Shown here: one piece after another, positions 10,093-19,955 of the stretch
Layout: the number at the start of each line of letters is the position of its first letter
Numbering within the stretch: position 1 is the first letter of the stretch
Assembly (NCBI GenBank): GCA_963779845.1
Contig: CAVZZV010000005.1
Location: 372,001-436,000, forward strand
Length of the DNA stretch: 64,000 bases
Direction: 5' to 3'
Source: CAVZZV01 sp963779845
Lineage (GTDB): Bacteria > Bacteroidota > Bacteroidia > Bacteroidales > GCA-2748055
Made by a program: the position numbers and the translations under genes
Notes under the pieces: generated by a model
Told to the model about the DNA's origin: nothing
The model's input: the letters and a program-made list of their open reading frames with translations, nothing else
Database searches by the model: none

Positions 10093-11718
10093 ATGATAAA
10101 GGTACTTGTCCCTCTCGCTCTTTTTAGTTTAACTCTTAATTCCTGCACTTCCATGAAAGAAGCAGATCTCATTATTACCAATGCGCGTGTATATACTGTC
10201 GATCCGGATTTTTCGATCGTCCAGGGTTTTGCTGTTAAAGAGGGTCTGATTTTGGCCACCGGCAGCGATAAGGAGATCAGGAATAGCTTTAAAGCGGACA
10301 CCACCATTGATCTGAAAGGTAAAACGGTGTATCCCGGATTTATTGATCCCCATTGCCATTTCTATGGTTATGGCCAATCTCTGAGGAACATTGACCTGAA
10401 CGGGACAAAATCTGCCGGAGAAATTCTTGATAAACTTAAGGCCTTTGCAGGCACTGAGGAATCTTCCTGGCTGATCGGACAGGGTTGGGATCAAAACGAT
10501 TGGGAGGAAAATTCCTTTCCGGACCGTAGCCTGCTTGATAAAATTTTTCCTGACCGACCTGTGATTTTATACCGTGTGGATGGTCATGCTGCCTGGGTAA
10601 ACTCCAAAGCACTGGAATTGGCCTCCATAAATGCACAGACGGTGGCAGAGGGAGGGGAAATCCTGCAAAAAGAGGGTCGTCCGACAGGGATTCTTATAGA
10701 CAATGCCGTGGAATTCATTAATCAAAAAATCCCGGCTCCCGGTCCAAAAGAGATCACCGGCAGCCTTCTTCTTGCACAGCAGAGATGTTTTTCTGTGGGA
10801 TTGACCTCCGTGCATGATGCGGGTCTGGATGCCGCTGTAATTCAGATAATCGACAGTCTGAACAAGGATAACCTATTGAATATCAGGATATTTGCCATGT
10901 TGAATCCTACAAAAGAAAACATTGACACCTATCTTCGAAAGGGAAAATATAAAACTGACAGGCTAAATGTTTCATCCATAAAGTTATATGCAGACGGAGC
11001 CCTTGGATCCCGGGGGGCAAGGTTAATCCAGCCCTATTCCGACCAGGAATCAACCAGGGGATTGTTCATTTCCTCAAATGAATTTATTCGGAGCATGGCG
11101 GAGCTGGCCGACGGTGCCGGTTATCAGGTTTGTACCCATTGTATTGGGGATGGGGCAAACAGGGATGTTCTTCAGGTATATGCCCGGATCCTAAAAGGAG
11201 AAAATGATAAAAGATGGCGTATTGAGCATGCCCAGATTGTACATCCGGATGATATTCATCTATTTGGGGAATTTTCCATCATTCCTTCCATTCAAACGAC
11301 CCATGCCACCTCCGACATGTATTGGGCAGCAGAAAGGCTGGGGAATCGGATAGGATATGCGTATCCTTACCGGGCTTTACTGGAACAAAATGGATGGATC
11401 CCCAATGGAAGCGATTTTCCTGTGGAGAGCATCAATCCAATCCTGGGCTTCTATGCGGCTTTTACCCGCCAGGATACCAGTGGATTCCCTCCGGGAGGCT
11501 TTCAGCCATCGGATACCTTAAGCCGTAAAGAGGCACTCAAGGCCATGACGATCTGGGCTGCTCAGTCCGCATTCGAGGAGAATGAAAAAGGGAGCCTTGA
11601 ACCCGGAAAATATGCCGATTTTGTGGTGACCGACCGGGACATCATGCAGGAAGAGCCTTTACAGGTGCCTAAGGTAAAAGTCCTTTCCACTTATGTTGGG
11701 GGAAATAAGGTATATTAA
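10093..11718 (+). CDS. Amidohydrolase-family lipoprotein (YtcJ-like)
   Basis: 541 residues with a lipobox (TLNSCTS, Cys about 18). The composite beta-sandwich/TIM-barrel metal hydrolase is complete: YPGFIDPHCHFYGYG (HxH metal pair), VTVDGHAAWVNS-like segment (RVDGHAAWVNSKAL), KLYADGALGSRGA, THCIGDGAN, RIEHAQIVHPDD, and GSDFPVESINP with the metal aspartate. It ends in the strand EPGKYADFVVTDRDI. Members of this group hydrolyse N-acyl or N-formyl compounds; the substrate here is unknown. Single gene, convergent with the ABC ATPase (4 bases between stops). Confidence 0.88.
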   Translation: MIKVLVPLALFSLTLNSCTSMKEADLIITNARVYTVDPDFSIVQGFAVKEGLILATGSDKEIRNSFKADTTIDLKGKTVYPGFIDPHCHFYGYGQSLRNIDLNGTKSAGEILDKLKAFAGTEESSWLIGQGWDQNDWEENSFPDRSLLDKIFPDRPVILYRVDGHAAWVNSKALELASINAQTVAEGGEILQKEGRPTGILIDNAVEFINQKIPAPGPKEITGSLLLAQQRCFSVGLTSVHDAGLDAAVIQIIDSLNKDNLLNIRIFAMLNPTKENIDTYLRKGKYKTDRLNVSSIKLYADGALGSRGARLIQPYSDQESTRGLFISSNEFIRSMAELADGAGYQVCTHCIGDGANRDVLQVYARILKGENDKRWRIEHAQIVHPDDIHLFGEFSIIPSIQTTHATSDMYWAAERLGNRIGYAYPYRALLEQNGWIPNGSDFPVESINPILGFYAAFTRQDTSGFPPGGFQPSDTLSRKEALKAMTIWAAQSAFEENEKGSLEPGKYADFVVTDRDIMQEEPLQVPKVKVLSTYVGGNKVY

Positions 11719-11722
11719 CCTG

Positions 11723-12404
11723 TTATCTCCTTATGATCTTTTCAGTCACTACATGCCCATCGAACAACTGAATGGTACGGTGTGCAAAATCAGCATCGGC
11801 CGGAGAGTGTGTGACCATGATGATGGTTGTGCCCTCGCGGTTCATGGCTGATAAAAGCGACATTACCTCATCTCCGTTTATGGAATCGAGGTTACCTGTT
11901 GGTTCATCAGCGAGAATTAACCTGGGATTTGAAACGATGGCCCTGGCAATAGCAACCCTTTGTTGCTGGCCACCGGAGAGCTGCTGTGGGAAATGCTTTT
12001 GCCGGTGTGCCAGGTTCATTCTTTCCAGAATCTCTGTCACCCTTCTTTTCCTTTCCACCCGATCCTGTTCTAAGGTATAATAAGGGCAATTCCACATTCT
12101 CATAAACCGTTAATTCATCGATAAGATTAAAGCTCTGGAATACAAATCCCACGTTTGTCTTTCTCATCTGGGAACGGAGCTTATCCGTCATTTTGGTAAC
12201 CTCTCTTCCCATAAAGAACAGACTTCCGGAGCCGGGAGAATCCAATAATCCCATAATATTCAGAAGGGTGGTCTTGCCACAACCCGAAGGGCCCATGATA
12301 GAAACAAATTCCCCTTCTGAAACCTCCAGGCTCACATTGTTCAGCGCTGTAGTATTCACCTCATCACTCCTGAATATACGAGTTATTCCTACTGCCTTGA
12401 TCAT
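11723..12404 (-). CDS. ABC transporter ATP-binding protein, LolD/MacB type (frameshifted)
   Basis: About 226 residues when one base is removed, the normal length of this family. Motifs in order: Walker A GPSGCGKTT, Q-loop FVFQSFNLIDELTVYENVELPL, signature LSGGQQQRVAIARAI, Walker B LILADEPTGNLDS, H-loop VTHSPAD. The break lies near 12068-12076, between YL and RVERKRRV. No permease gene is next to it; the rightward neighbour across a divergent region is a sigma-54 regulator and its kinase. It probably works with a FtsX/MacB-type permease encoded elsewhere, either for lipoprotein handling or export. Confidence 0.87.
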
Positions 12405-12472
12405 AGTTTTAAAAAAAATTGTAATATTGCAATACTTCCAATTCAGAACAAAAATATCAAAATAATTGAAAA

Positions 12473-13846
12473 ATGGCCGGGAAAGGAAAAATTCTTGTAA
12501 TTGACGATAACCAGGATATTCTCTTCGCCCTTAAACTTTTGATTAAACCAGCTGTGGAGCGCATCGAAACCATTGGGAACCCGGACCGTATCCCGGAGTT
12601 GATGGCCGAAGACGACTGGGATGTCATCCTTTTGGACATGAACTTTAAAAAGGATGCTATCAGCGGGCAGGAAGGGTTTGAATGGTTAAAGAAAATATTG
12701 GCCATCGATTCGCAGGCAGTCGTGGTTTTTATAACCGCTTACGGCGATGCCGAAAAAGCAGTGAAAGCCATCAAGGCCGGAGCTGCCGATTTTATCCTCA
12801 AACCCTGGCAAAACGAAAAACTGCTCGCCACGATTAATTCATCCGTAAACCTGAGAAAATCGAGACTTGAAGCAACTCAATTGAGACAAAAGCAGCGGGA
12901 AATATCGGCGGTTTTAGATCAACCCTTTACAGATTTCATTGGCCGCTCGGATCAAATGAAGGAGGTTTTTAAAACCATTAAGAAGGTGGCCGGGACCGAT
13001 GCGAATGTCCTGATATTAGGCGAAAACGGAACTGGAAAAGAATTAGTTGCCCGCGCTGTTTATCGCAATTCCCTGCGGAAGGATGAAGTATTCATTCCTG
13101 TGGACCTTGGCTCTATCGCGGAAAGTCTTTTTGAATCGGAACTTTTTGGTCATGAAAAAGGTGCTTTTACCGATGCAAAAGCCCTCAAGCAGGGGCGATT
13201 TGAAATTGCACTCGGGGGAACCCTCTTCCTGGATGAAATCGGGAACCTCTCGTCCCAAATGCAAACCAAGTTGCTAACGGTAATCGAACGAAGGGAAATT
13301 ACCCGTGTGGGCGCTCTTAAACCTGTTCCTATCGATGTAAGGTTAATTTGCGCCACCAATAACAATTTGCATGAAGATGTGGAAAGCGGGAAATTCCGTC
13401 AGGATTTGCTCTACCGGATCAACACCATTGAGATCCAGCTTCCCCCGCTCCGGGAAAGGATCGGCGATATCCCGTTGATTACCGATCATTTTTTAAAAAT
13501 TTACACTAAAAAATACCGAAAGCCTATTAAAGGGATCGTCCCTGCCGCCTGTAAAAAACTTGCCCTTCACCCCTGGCCCGGCAACGTAAGGGAGTTACAA
13601 CATGCCATAGAGAGGGCCGTCATTATGTCCGATCATAACATGCTTGGCCCGGAAGATTTTTTTCTGAATTCCAAAACCAGACAGGGGGGTGAATTTGACT
13701 TAGAAACCTATAATCTGGAAGACATAGAAAAAACGGTAATACAAAAGGTACTGAAAGATCATAAAGGAAACGTTACCCAGGCGGCAGTTGACCTGGGGCT
13801 TACCAGAACATCGCTTTACAGAAGAATGGAAAAACATGGGCTTTAA
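12473..13846 (+). CDS. Sigma-54-dependent response regulator, NtrC family
   Basis: 457 residues. The receiver domain (1-130) has the acidic pair IDDN and acceptor Asp55 in ILLDMNF. The AAA+ domain (about 155-385) has Walker A GENGTGKE, the sigma-54 contact loop as GAFTDA rather than the usual GAFTGA, Walker B GGTLFLDEIGN and the arginine region RQDLLYRIN. A Fis-type helix-turn-helix closes it (QAAVDLGLTRTSLYRRMEKH). Overlaps the kinase gene by 11 bases, so the two form a translationally coupled pair. The ABC ATPase next door is a plausible target. Confidence 0.93.
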   Translation: MAGKGKILVIDDNQDILFALKLLIKPAVERIETIGNPDRIPELMAEDDWDVILLDMNFKKDAISGQEGFEWLKKILAIDSQAVVVFITAYGDAEKAVKAIKAGAADFILKPWQNEKLLATINSSVNLRKSRLEATQLRQKQREISAVLDQPFTDFIGRSDQMKEVFKTIKKVAGTDANVLILGENGTGKELVARAVYRNSLRKDEVFIPVDLGSIAESLFESELFGHEKGAFTDAKALKQGRFEIALGGTLFLDEIGNLSSQMQTKLLTVIERREITRVGALKPVPIDVRLICATNNNLHEDVESGKFRQDLLYRINTIEIQLPPLRERIGDIPLITDHFLKIYTKKYRKPIKGIVPAACKKLALHPWPGNVRELQHAIERAVIMSDHNMLGPEDFFLNSKTRQGGEFDLETYNLEDIEKTVIQKVLKDHKGNVTQAAVDLGLTRTSLYRRMEKHGL

Positions 13847-15176
13847 CAACTTCAGGATCATTGTCATTGTTCGCATAGGAATATTGAGCTTGTCGATATT
13901 CCTGCTTTTTTATTTTATCAGAGCCAGCGCTGCCTTCATCCCACTTTCCCTCCTTGCCCTGATTGTTATACAGATATTGTCTTTAATCCGGTTCATTGAT
14001 AAAACAAATCGCGACCTTACCAGTTTTCTGGAATCCATCCGGTTTTCTGAATTTACCCGTTCTTTCCAGGTTCAGGGAGCAGGCTCCTCTTTCGATGCCC
14101 TCAACAAGGCTTTTGACAATGTGATCATGGATTTTCAGAAAGTAAGGGCAGAAAAAGAGGAACATTTCCACTACCTTCAAAATATTGTTCAGAATATCGA
14201 TGTAAGTGTTATTGCCTATCAGCGGGACGGAACCGTGGAGATGGTCAATAAAGCCGCATACAAACTTTTCCAGGTCAATAGTTTAAAAAACATTGAGAAG
14301 CTCAGGATTTTTTCCGAAGAACTCGTGGAAATGCTGCTTACCATAAAACCGGGAGAAAATAAGCTTCTGAAGGTCCAGGAAGAAGACGATTTCCTTCAAC
14401 TGGCGATTAATGCAACAGAATTTAAACTAAAAGACAAACTCATAGTCCTCTCTACCATAAAAAACATCCAGAATGTCCTCGAAGAGCAGGAAACAGAAAC
14501 CTGGCAGAAGTTAATCCGCGTGCTTACCCATGAAATCATGAACTCCATTGCACCCATCTCCAGCCTTTCCGCCACACTTGAGCATATGCTTGATCCGACT
14601 ACCCCGGGTACAGGACCCGACCGGGAATCATTGGACGAAATAAGACAGGCCATTCAAACCATAAATAAACGTAGCAATGGGCTGATCCATTTTGTAAACA
14701 CCTACAGGAATCTCACCACCGTCCCCAAACCGCATATTTCCCTTTCCCGAATAGATAATATTTTCAATAATCTGGAGACTATACTGGCAAACGACCTTAA
14801 GAAAGCACATATAAATTTAACTAAACAAATTGATCCTCAGGACCTTGAAATTTCACTAGATGAACAACTCATTGATCAGGTGCTAATAAACCTGATTAAA
14901 AATTCCATTTATGCCCTTGAAGGCAAAAAAGATAAAAGAATTAATCTAAAGGGATTTTTCAATAAAAGAGGAAGGCCCTGCCTGCAGGTAACGGACAATG
15001 GTGCAGGAATATTAAAAGAGGTGCTTGACAAAATTTTTATCCCGTTTTTTACTACCAAACAACAGGGCTCGGGAATAGGCCTCAGCTTTTCCCGTCAGAT
15101 CCTGAGACTACACGGTGGGACAATCACAGCACAGTCTGTACCCGATGAAGGTTCAACTTTTACCCTCACCTTTTAA
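13836..15176 (+). CDS. Membrane sensor histidine kinase (partner of the NtrC-type regulator)
   Basis: 446 residues from the ATG at 13836, which overlaps the end of the regulator gene and follows a purine-rich GAAGAATGGA. Two membrane helices occupy about 8-26 and 30-48, with hardly any periplasmic loop, so it may sense a signal in the membrane or cytosol. A PAS-like region (about 100-220) precedes an unusual HisKA box (RVLTHEIMNSIAPISSLS) and HATPase (N box INLIKNSIYAL, G1 DNGAGI, G2 GSGIGLSFSRQI). This NtrY-like layout is common in Bacteroidota next to MacB-type ABC genes. Confidence 0.92.
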   Translation: MGFNNFRIIVIVRIGILSLSIFLLFYFIRASAAFIPLSLLALIVIQILSLIRFIDKTNRDLTSFLESIRFSEFTRSFQVQGAGSSFDALNKAFDNVIMDFQKVRAEKEEHFHYLQNIVQNIDVSVIAYQRDGTVEMVNKAAYKLFQVNSLKNIEKLRIFSEELVEMLLTIKPGENKLLKVQEEDDFLQLAINATEFKLKDKLIVLSTIKNIQNVLEEQETETWQKLIRVLTHEIMNSIAPISSLSATLEHMLDPTTPGTGPDRESLDEIRQAIQTINKRSNGLIHFVNTYRNLTTVPKPHISLSRIDNIFNNLETILANDLKKAHINLTKQIDPQDLEISLDEQLIDQVLINLIKNSIYALEGKKDKRINLKGFFNKRGRPCLQVTDNGAGILKEVLDKIFIPFFTTKQQGSGIGLSFSRQILRLHGGTITAQSVPDEGSTFTLTF

Positions 15177-15259
15177 AATATAATGGTTCACTCAACGTTT
15201 CTTTAGCAGTACCGTTTAATATCCTTAGCCAGTGATACATTCAAAATAATAATGTAGAG

Positions 15260-16676
15260 ATGAAACCGAAAATTAGTATATACCTTTTTGCCCTTTCCCT
15301 GATATTTATCACGGGAGCCTGCAAGAAAGATGAAGGGACCGATAAAGAAGCATCCCAAACACAAATCGTGAACCAATGGGTATTTGATGGATTGCATTCG
15401 GTCTATTTATGGAATAACCAAATCCCTCAAAATATTAATCCACGAAATGAAACGGATCCCAAACAACTATTTGAAAAGATGATCTACCGTGCAGAAGACC
15501 GGTGGTCCTGGATTACCGACGATTACCCTGCTTTGGAAGCAGAACTGCAGGGCATCCCGATGTCTATGGGTTATTCTCCTGCTTTCGGGCTCGTAGGACA
15601 AAACCAGGTGGCCATTGTAGTGGAAAACGTATATCCTGGTTCCCCCGCAGCCGGTGCGGGATTAAAAAGGGGGGACATTATCCTGAAAATTGATGGCAGT
15701 CTCCTCGATACCCTGAATTACTATTCAATGTACTCCAGGCCCTCTTATACTGCTGAACTTGGGGTAGTTCAACCCAACCGGACAATTCTTCCTTCCGGCA
15801 CCAGCATCACCATGAGCCAGGCAATTATCGAAGCGAACCCAATTGCATATCATGAGGTTTTGACCATTAACGGGAATAAAACCGGCTATCTTGTATATAA
15901 TGAGTTTATAAGCGGAATCAATGGTAAATTCAAAACCCAACTGGGCGATATTTTTGATGGTTTTAAAAATGAAGGAATTCAACAACTTATTGTTGACCTG
16001 CGTTATAATCCAGGGGGTGAAATTAATGCAGCCGCTTTTCTGGCATCCTGCATTGCTCCCCAATCCGTGGTTAGCTCAAATTCTGTCCTTGTTCGGCACC
16101 ATTACAATGATGAGATTCAGAATTACTACGTGAATGAATTCGGTCCAGAACTCTGACCGGCTCGTCTTGAAATTTCCTGCGAATTCCCATAATATTGATC
16201 TGCAAAAAGTTATTTTTCTGGTCGGCCAGGGTACTGCTTCTGCCAGTGAGCTTGTAATTATTGGGCTGAAACCTTACATGGAGGTCACGATGATTGGCGA
16301 TACAACCCATGGAAAATATACAGGGGCATGGGTTATCCCGGATACCGAGGATCCCCCGCGCCATAATTACGCCATGGTTCCGATCGTTCTTAAATACGCC
16401 AACGCAGATGGTTTTACAGATTTTAAGCTTGGGCTTTTCCCGGATGTGGATTCCAGAGATGACCTGCTTTCACTAAAACCTTTCGGAAGCCTTGAGGATC
16501 CGGTACTGGCAAAAGCTGTGGAATTTTTAGGGGGCCCGGCAACGAAAAAATCAGTTCAGGCCATTCCTGAAATCCCGCTTCTCAAAAACAAGCATGATTT
16601 AATAAAATCCACCCTGATCATTCCTCAGGCCGATATCCCACTATTCCTGCGGGGCCAACAACCCAATTATGATTGA
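15260..16676 (+). CDS. S41-family (tail-specific/C-terminal processing) peptidase lipoprotein (frameshifted)
   Basis: About 471 residues when one base is removed. Lipobox ITGACKKD (Cys about 21), an N-terminal cap, a PDZ domain (VVENVYPGSPAAGAGLKRGD), then the S41 core with LIVDLRYNPGGE and the catalytic serine in GQGTASASELV. The lysine partner should lie in the strand about 25 residues later. The frame breaks near 16142-16154; the second half starts in the +1 frame at SDRLVLKFPAN. The first frame stops at a CTC TGA C, the shape of the RF2 shift site, but no upstream Shine-Dalgarno-like stimulator is present. The stop overlaps the start of the next gene by 8 bases. Confidence 0.87.
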
Positions 16677-18463
16677 TCCTGCCGATACACCCCAACAATA
16701 TTATCAATCAAATACCGAAGCCTGCCGCTCAAGCCTGGAAACTATTAAGAGGAAAATAACCTGGGTCTCCATGTCCCGTCTTCTTACCCTTGGACTGGCG
16801 GTGTTTTTATGGGTCAAAGGAATAAATACGGGTGCGGTCTTCTATTATTTATCCGCCACAGGCATAACATTCGGTTTTCTCTTTTTGATAGGTTATCATC
16901 GTAAACTCAACCGGAAATCTGAACTAAGCCAAGTCTTGTTAAGGCTGAATGAAAATGAGCTTTCGGCATTGAAAGGCGACTTTTCCCATTTTGGTAAAGG
17001 CACAGAATTCCTGGATATTCATCATGAATTCACCTACGATCTGGATATTTTCGGCGAAAAGTCCCTTTTTCAATACATCAACCGGTGTTGTACTTTCCAT
17101 GGAGAAGTTGTTCTGGCAAAAAAGTTTATCCATTCCCCTCTGTCTATGGAAAAAATCATGGAATCCCAGAAAATTTTCACCGAGATCTCACAGAAACCGG
17201 AATTCATGCAGGATTTTCGTTCACACGGTCTTTTGAACAAGGATAACCCTGGGGATAGGGAGGATTTGCTGACCTGGAGTAAAGGGGAGGGCTACCGGGA
17301 AGGAAAGTTCATGAAAATTCTCAGAGGGTTGATTCCGGCATTGAATCTCGGAATCCTTATTTCCGGCTTCTTCTACCCCCCCGCTTTTAATTTTCTCTGG
17401 TTCACGCTTGCCTTTTGCATGGTTCGTTTATGGCAGCCATATCAGGAAAATAAACCAATACCACTCGATGATAACCAGGAAACAGGAGACCATTAAAAAA
17501 TATACCGGACTCTGTCGCATCATCGCACAAACTTCCTTCTCCCATGAGGCGTTACGGGAAATGTCCGCTTCCTGTCAATCGTCCCTTTTATCCCTGAAAA
17601 AATTTGACCGCCTTATCCACACCCTGGATACCCGGTTGAACCTTCTGGCCGGCACTATCCTGAACACCCTCTTTCTGTTCGACCTTCAGGTTATCTCCCG
17701 TCTGGAGCACTGGAAGAGAGCCAATCCGGAACTGGTCCGGTATCTGTTCGACATACCTGCTGAAGTGGATGCCGGTATAAGCATAGGCACCTTTATATTC
17801 AATCATCCTGGTTTCCCCATGCCCACAATATCATCACATCAAATGGATGCCGAAGAAATAGCCCATCCACTTATCCATGAAACAAAACGGGTACCCAACC
17901 ATTTTTCCGCTGGCAAGGAAAACAGGCTTTTTATTGTTACAGGGGCAAATATGGCCGGGAAGAGTACTTTCCTCCGAACATTGGGGGTTAATATGATCCT
18001 GGCCGGAATGGGTGCACCGGTCTGCGCAAAAAGGATGTCTTTCCGGCCCGTTAAGATCCTTACCGGAATGCGGACCACAGACTCCCTCGCAGAGAGCGAA
18101 TCCTATTTCTTTGCCGAACTCAAACGGCTTAAAATGATCACGGAAAGATTGCAGGCGGGAGAAAAACTGATGGTACTTCTGGACGAAATTCTTAAAGGCA
18201 CCAACAGCACCGATAAACATAAAGGATCGGTAGCCCTGGTGGAAAAAATGGCGGGGCAGGAAAATTGTCTGGCCATTATTGCAACCCACGACCTCAGCCT
18301 TGCCGAACAAGCCAATATCTTTCCCGAAGCGGTTCAAAATTATTGCTTCGAGAGCTATATCGAAAAAGGGGAATTGATATTCGACTATAAATTGAAAAGA
18401 GGGGTAGCCAAAAACATGAACGCCTATTTTTTAATGAAGAAAATGGGAATCATAAATTTTTGA
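16669..18463 (+). CDS. Membrane-linked MutS-like ATPase (frameshifted)
   Basis: About 597 residues when one base is removed. Two hydrophobic segments near 34-54 and 58-80 and another pair near 215-260 flank a MutS core-like domain; the C-terminal part has a MutS-type ATPase with Walker A TGANMAGKSTFLRTLG, Walker B LMVLLDEILKGTNSTDK and IIATHDLSLAEQA. It lacks the mismatch-recognition domain of MutS1, so mismatch repair is unlikely in spite of the usual database name; its role is unknown. The frame breaks near 17404-17410, where ATL-type reading joins PFAWFVYGSHIRKIN. The start ATG overlaps the stop of the S41 gene. Confidence 0.85.
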
Positions 18464-18531
18464 TATTTTTGTGTTCTTGAATTTTGTGTTCACTCATGAA
18501 GATTATTGAACCCCATCCTAACAATTAGATT

Positions 18532-19953
18532 TTGGTCTTTAGCAGCATCGTTTTTTTGCTTTACTTTTTTCCGGCTTTTTTAATCACCTATTATTTTGCC
18601 GATAAAAAGTACAAGAATATTGTAATACTACTTTTTAGTATATTCTTCTATAGTTGGGGAGCACCGAAATTCATATTTGTCATCCTCGGCACAACTTTTT
18701 TGGATTTTCATCTGGTCCGGTGGATGGCATCCAGCAAAAATAATATCTATAGAAAACTTATCTTAACCCTTTCAGTCTCCATTAATTTGGGACTGCTCTT
18801 TTATTTTAAGTACTCCAATTTTTTTATTGAGAATGTAAATCTTGTAATTTCAGGTTTCGGGATTGATAATGTTCAATGGACAAAATTGGTCCTTCCGATC
18901 GGCATATCCTTTTACACCTTTGAAACCATAACCTATGTGGTGGATGTATACCGGCGGGTCCATAAACCACTGGATCATTTTTGGGATTATCAACTCTATA
19001 TAATACTATTCCCTAAACTTATTGCCGGACCCATTATCCGGTATCACGACCTGGCCGACCAGATCACAGACCGTTCTCAAAATGAGACTACAGATAATAA
19101 GCTAATCGGCTTTTATCGTTTCGTGATCGGCCTGGCGAAAAAAGTTTTGATCGCAAACCATATGGGCTTGCAGGCTGATGCTATCTTCTCGATGAATTTT
19201 ACCGAATTGGATTCCTATACTGCCTGGATTGGAGTATTATCCTTTACTTTTCAAATTTATTTTGATTTTTCCGGTTATTCCGATATGGCCATTGGCATTG
19301 CAAAAATGATCGGTTTTAAATTTCCTGAGAATTTCAATAATCCTTATATTTCAAGAAGTATAACTGAATTTTGGCGACGCTGGCATATATCTTTGGGTGC
19401 CTGGATGCGGAATTATTTATACATCCCACTGGGAGGAAACAGGGTTTCCTCGGGACGGTTATATTTAAACCTTTGGTTGGTATTCCTGGCATCCGGACTA
19501 TGGCATGGAGCTTCCTGGAGCTTTGTCATCTGGGGAGCTTATCATGGGGTATTCCTGGTCCTGGAACGGGCATTTTTGTTAAAATTCTATACCCGTATTG
19601 GCAAATTCCCGAGCACGCTGATCACCTTTTTCATTGTGGTCATTGGATGGGTTTTTTTCAGGGTGGAAAACTCCACGGACGCTTTTTTGTACCTTAAAAG
19701 AATGTTCAGCTTTGATTTTAACAACTTATCGACTTTCGACACTGAGTTCTACACTTTTTTTATCATTGCCTTCTTTTTTGCCTTTTTTACCTATTTTGGT
19801 AAGGGGCGGAAAATTCAGGATATGGTTTTTTATGACCCTTACCATGTCAAAAAACATGTCGTTGTCTTCACCCTTACCTTTATTCTGTTAATGCTCAGCA
19901 TCAGTTCCATTACAGCATTTGGCTTTAATCCATTCATTTACTTCAGGTTTTGA
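18532..19953 (+). CDS. MBOAT-family O-acyltransferase, AlgI-like
   Basis: 473 residues, integral membrane protein with about ten helices. Family landmarks: the start MVFSSIVFLLYFFP, the region LPIGISFYTFETITYVVDVYR, AGPIIRYHD, FWRRWHISLGAWMRNYLYIPLGG, and the catalytic-histidine segment LWHGASWSFVIWGAYHG near residue 320. It would move acetyl groups across the membrane onto an exopolysaccharide or cell-wall glycan. The conserved start falls on a TTG (18532), preceded by an in-frame TAG, so either TTG is used or a base is wrong. Followed at 2 bases by its likely partner. Confidence 0.9.
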   Translation: MVFSSIVFLLYFFPAFLITYYFADKKYKNIVILLFSIFFYSWGAPKFIFVILGTTFLDFHLVRWMASSKNNIYRKLILTLSVSINLGLLFYFKYSNFFIENVNLVISGFGIDNVQWTKLVLPIGISFYTFETITYVVDVYRRVHKPLDHFWDYQLYIILFPKLIAGPIIRYHDLADQITDRSQNETTDNKLIGFYRFVIGLAKKVLIANHMGLQADAIFSMNFTELDSYTAWIGVLSFTFQIYFDFSGYSDMAIGIAKMIGFKFPENFNNPYISRSITEFWRRWHISLGAWMRNYLYIPLGGNRVSSGRLYLNLWLVFLASGLWHGASWSFVIWGAYHGVFLVLERAFLLKFYTRIGKFPSTLITFFIVVIGWVFFRVENSTDAFLYLKRMFSFDFNNLSTFDTEFYTFFIIAFFFAFFTYFGKGRKIQDMVFYDPYHVKKHVVVFTLTFILLMLSISSITAFGFNPFIYFRF

Positions 19954-19955
19954 TC

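Noticed and set aside
16142..16157. Programmed +1 frameshift like RF2 (CTC TGA C) in the S41 gene
   Set aside because: There is no Shine-Dalgarno-like stimulator upstream, the family is not known to be recoded, and five other genes show the same one-base break without such a site.
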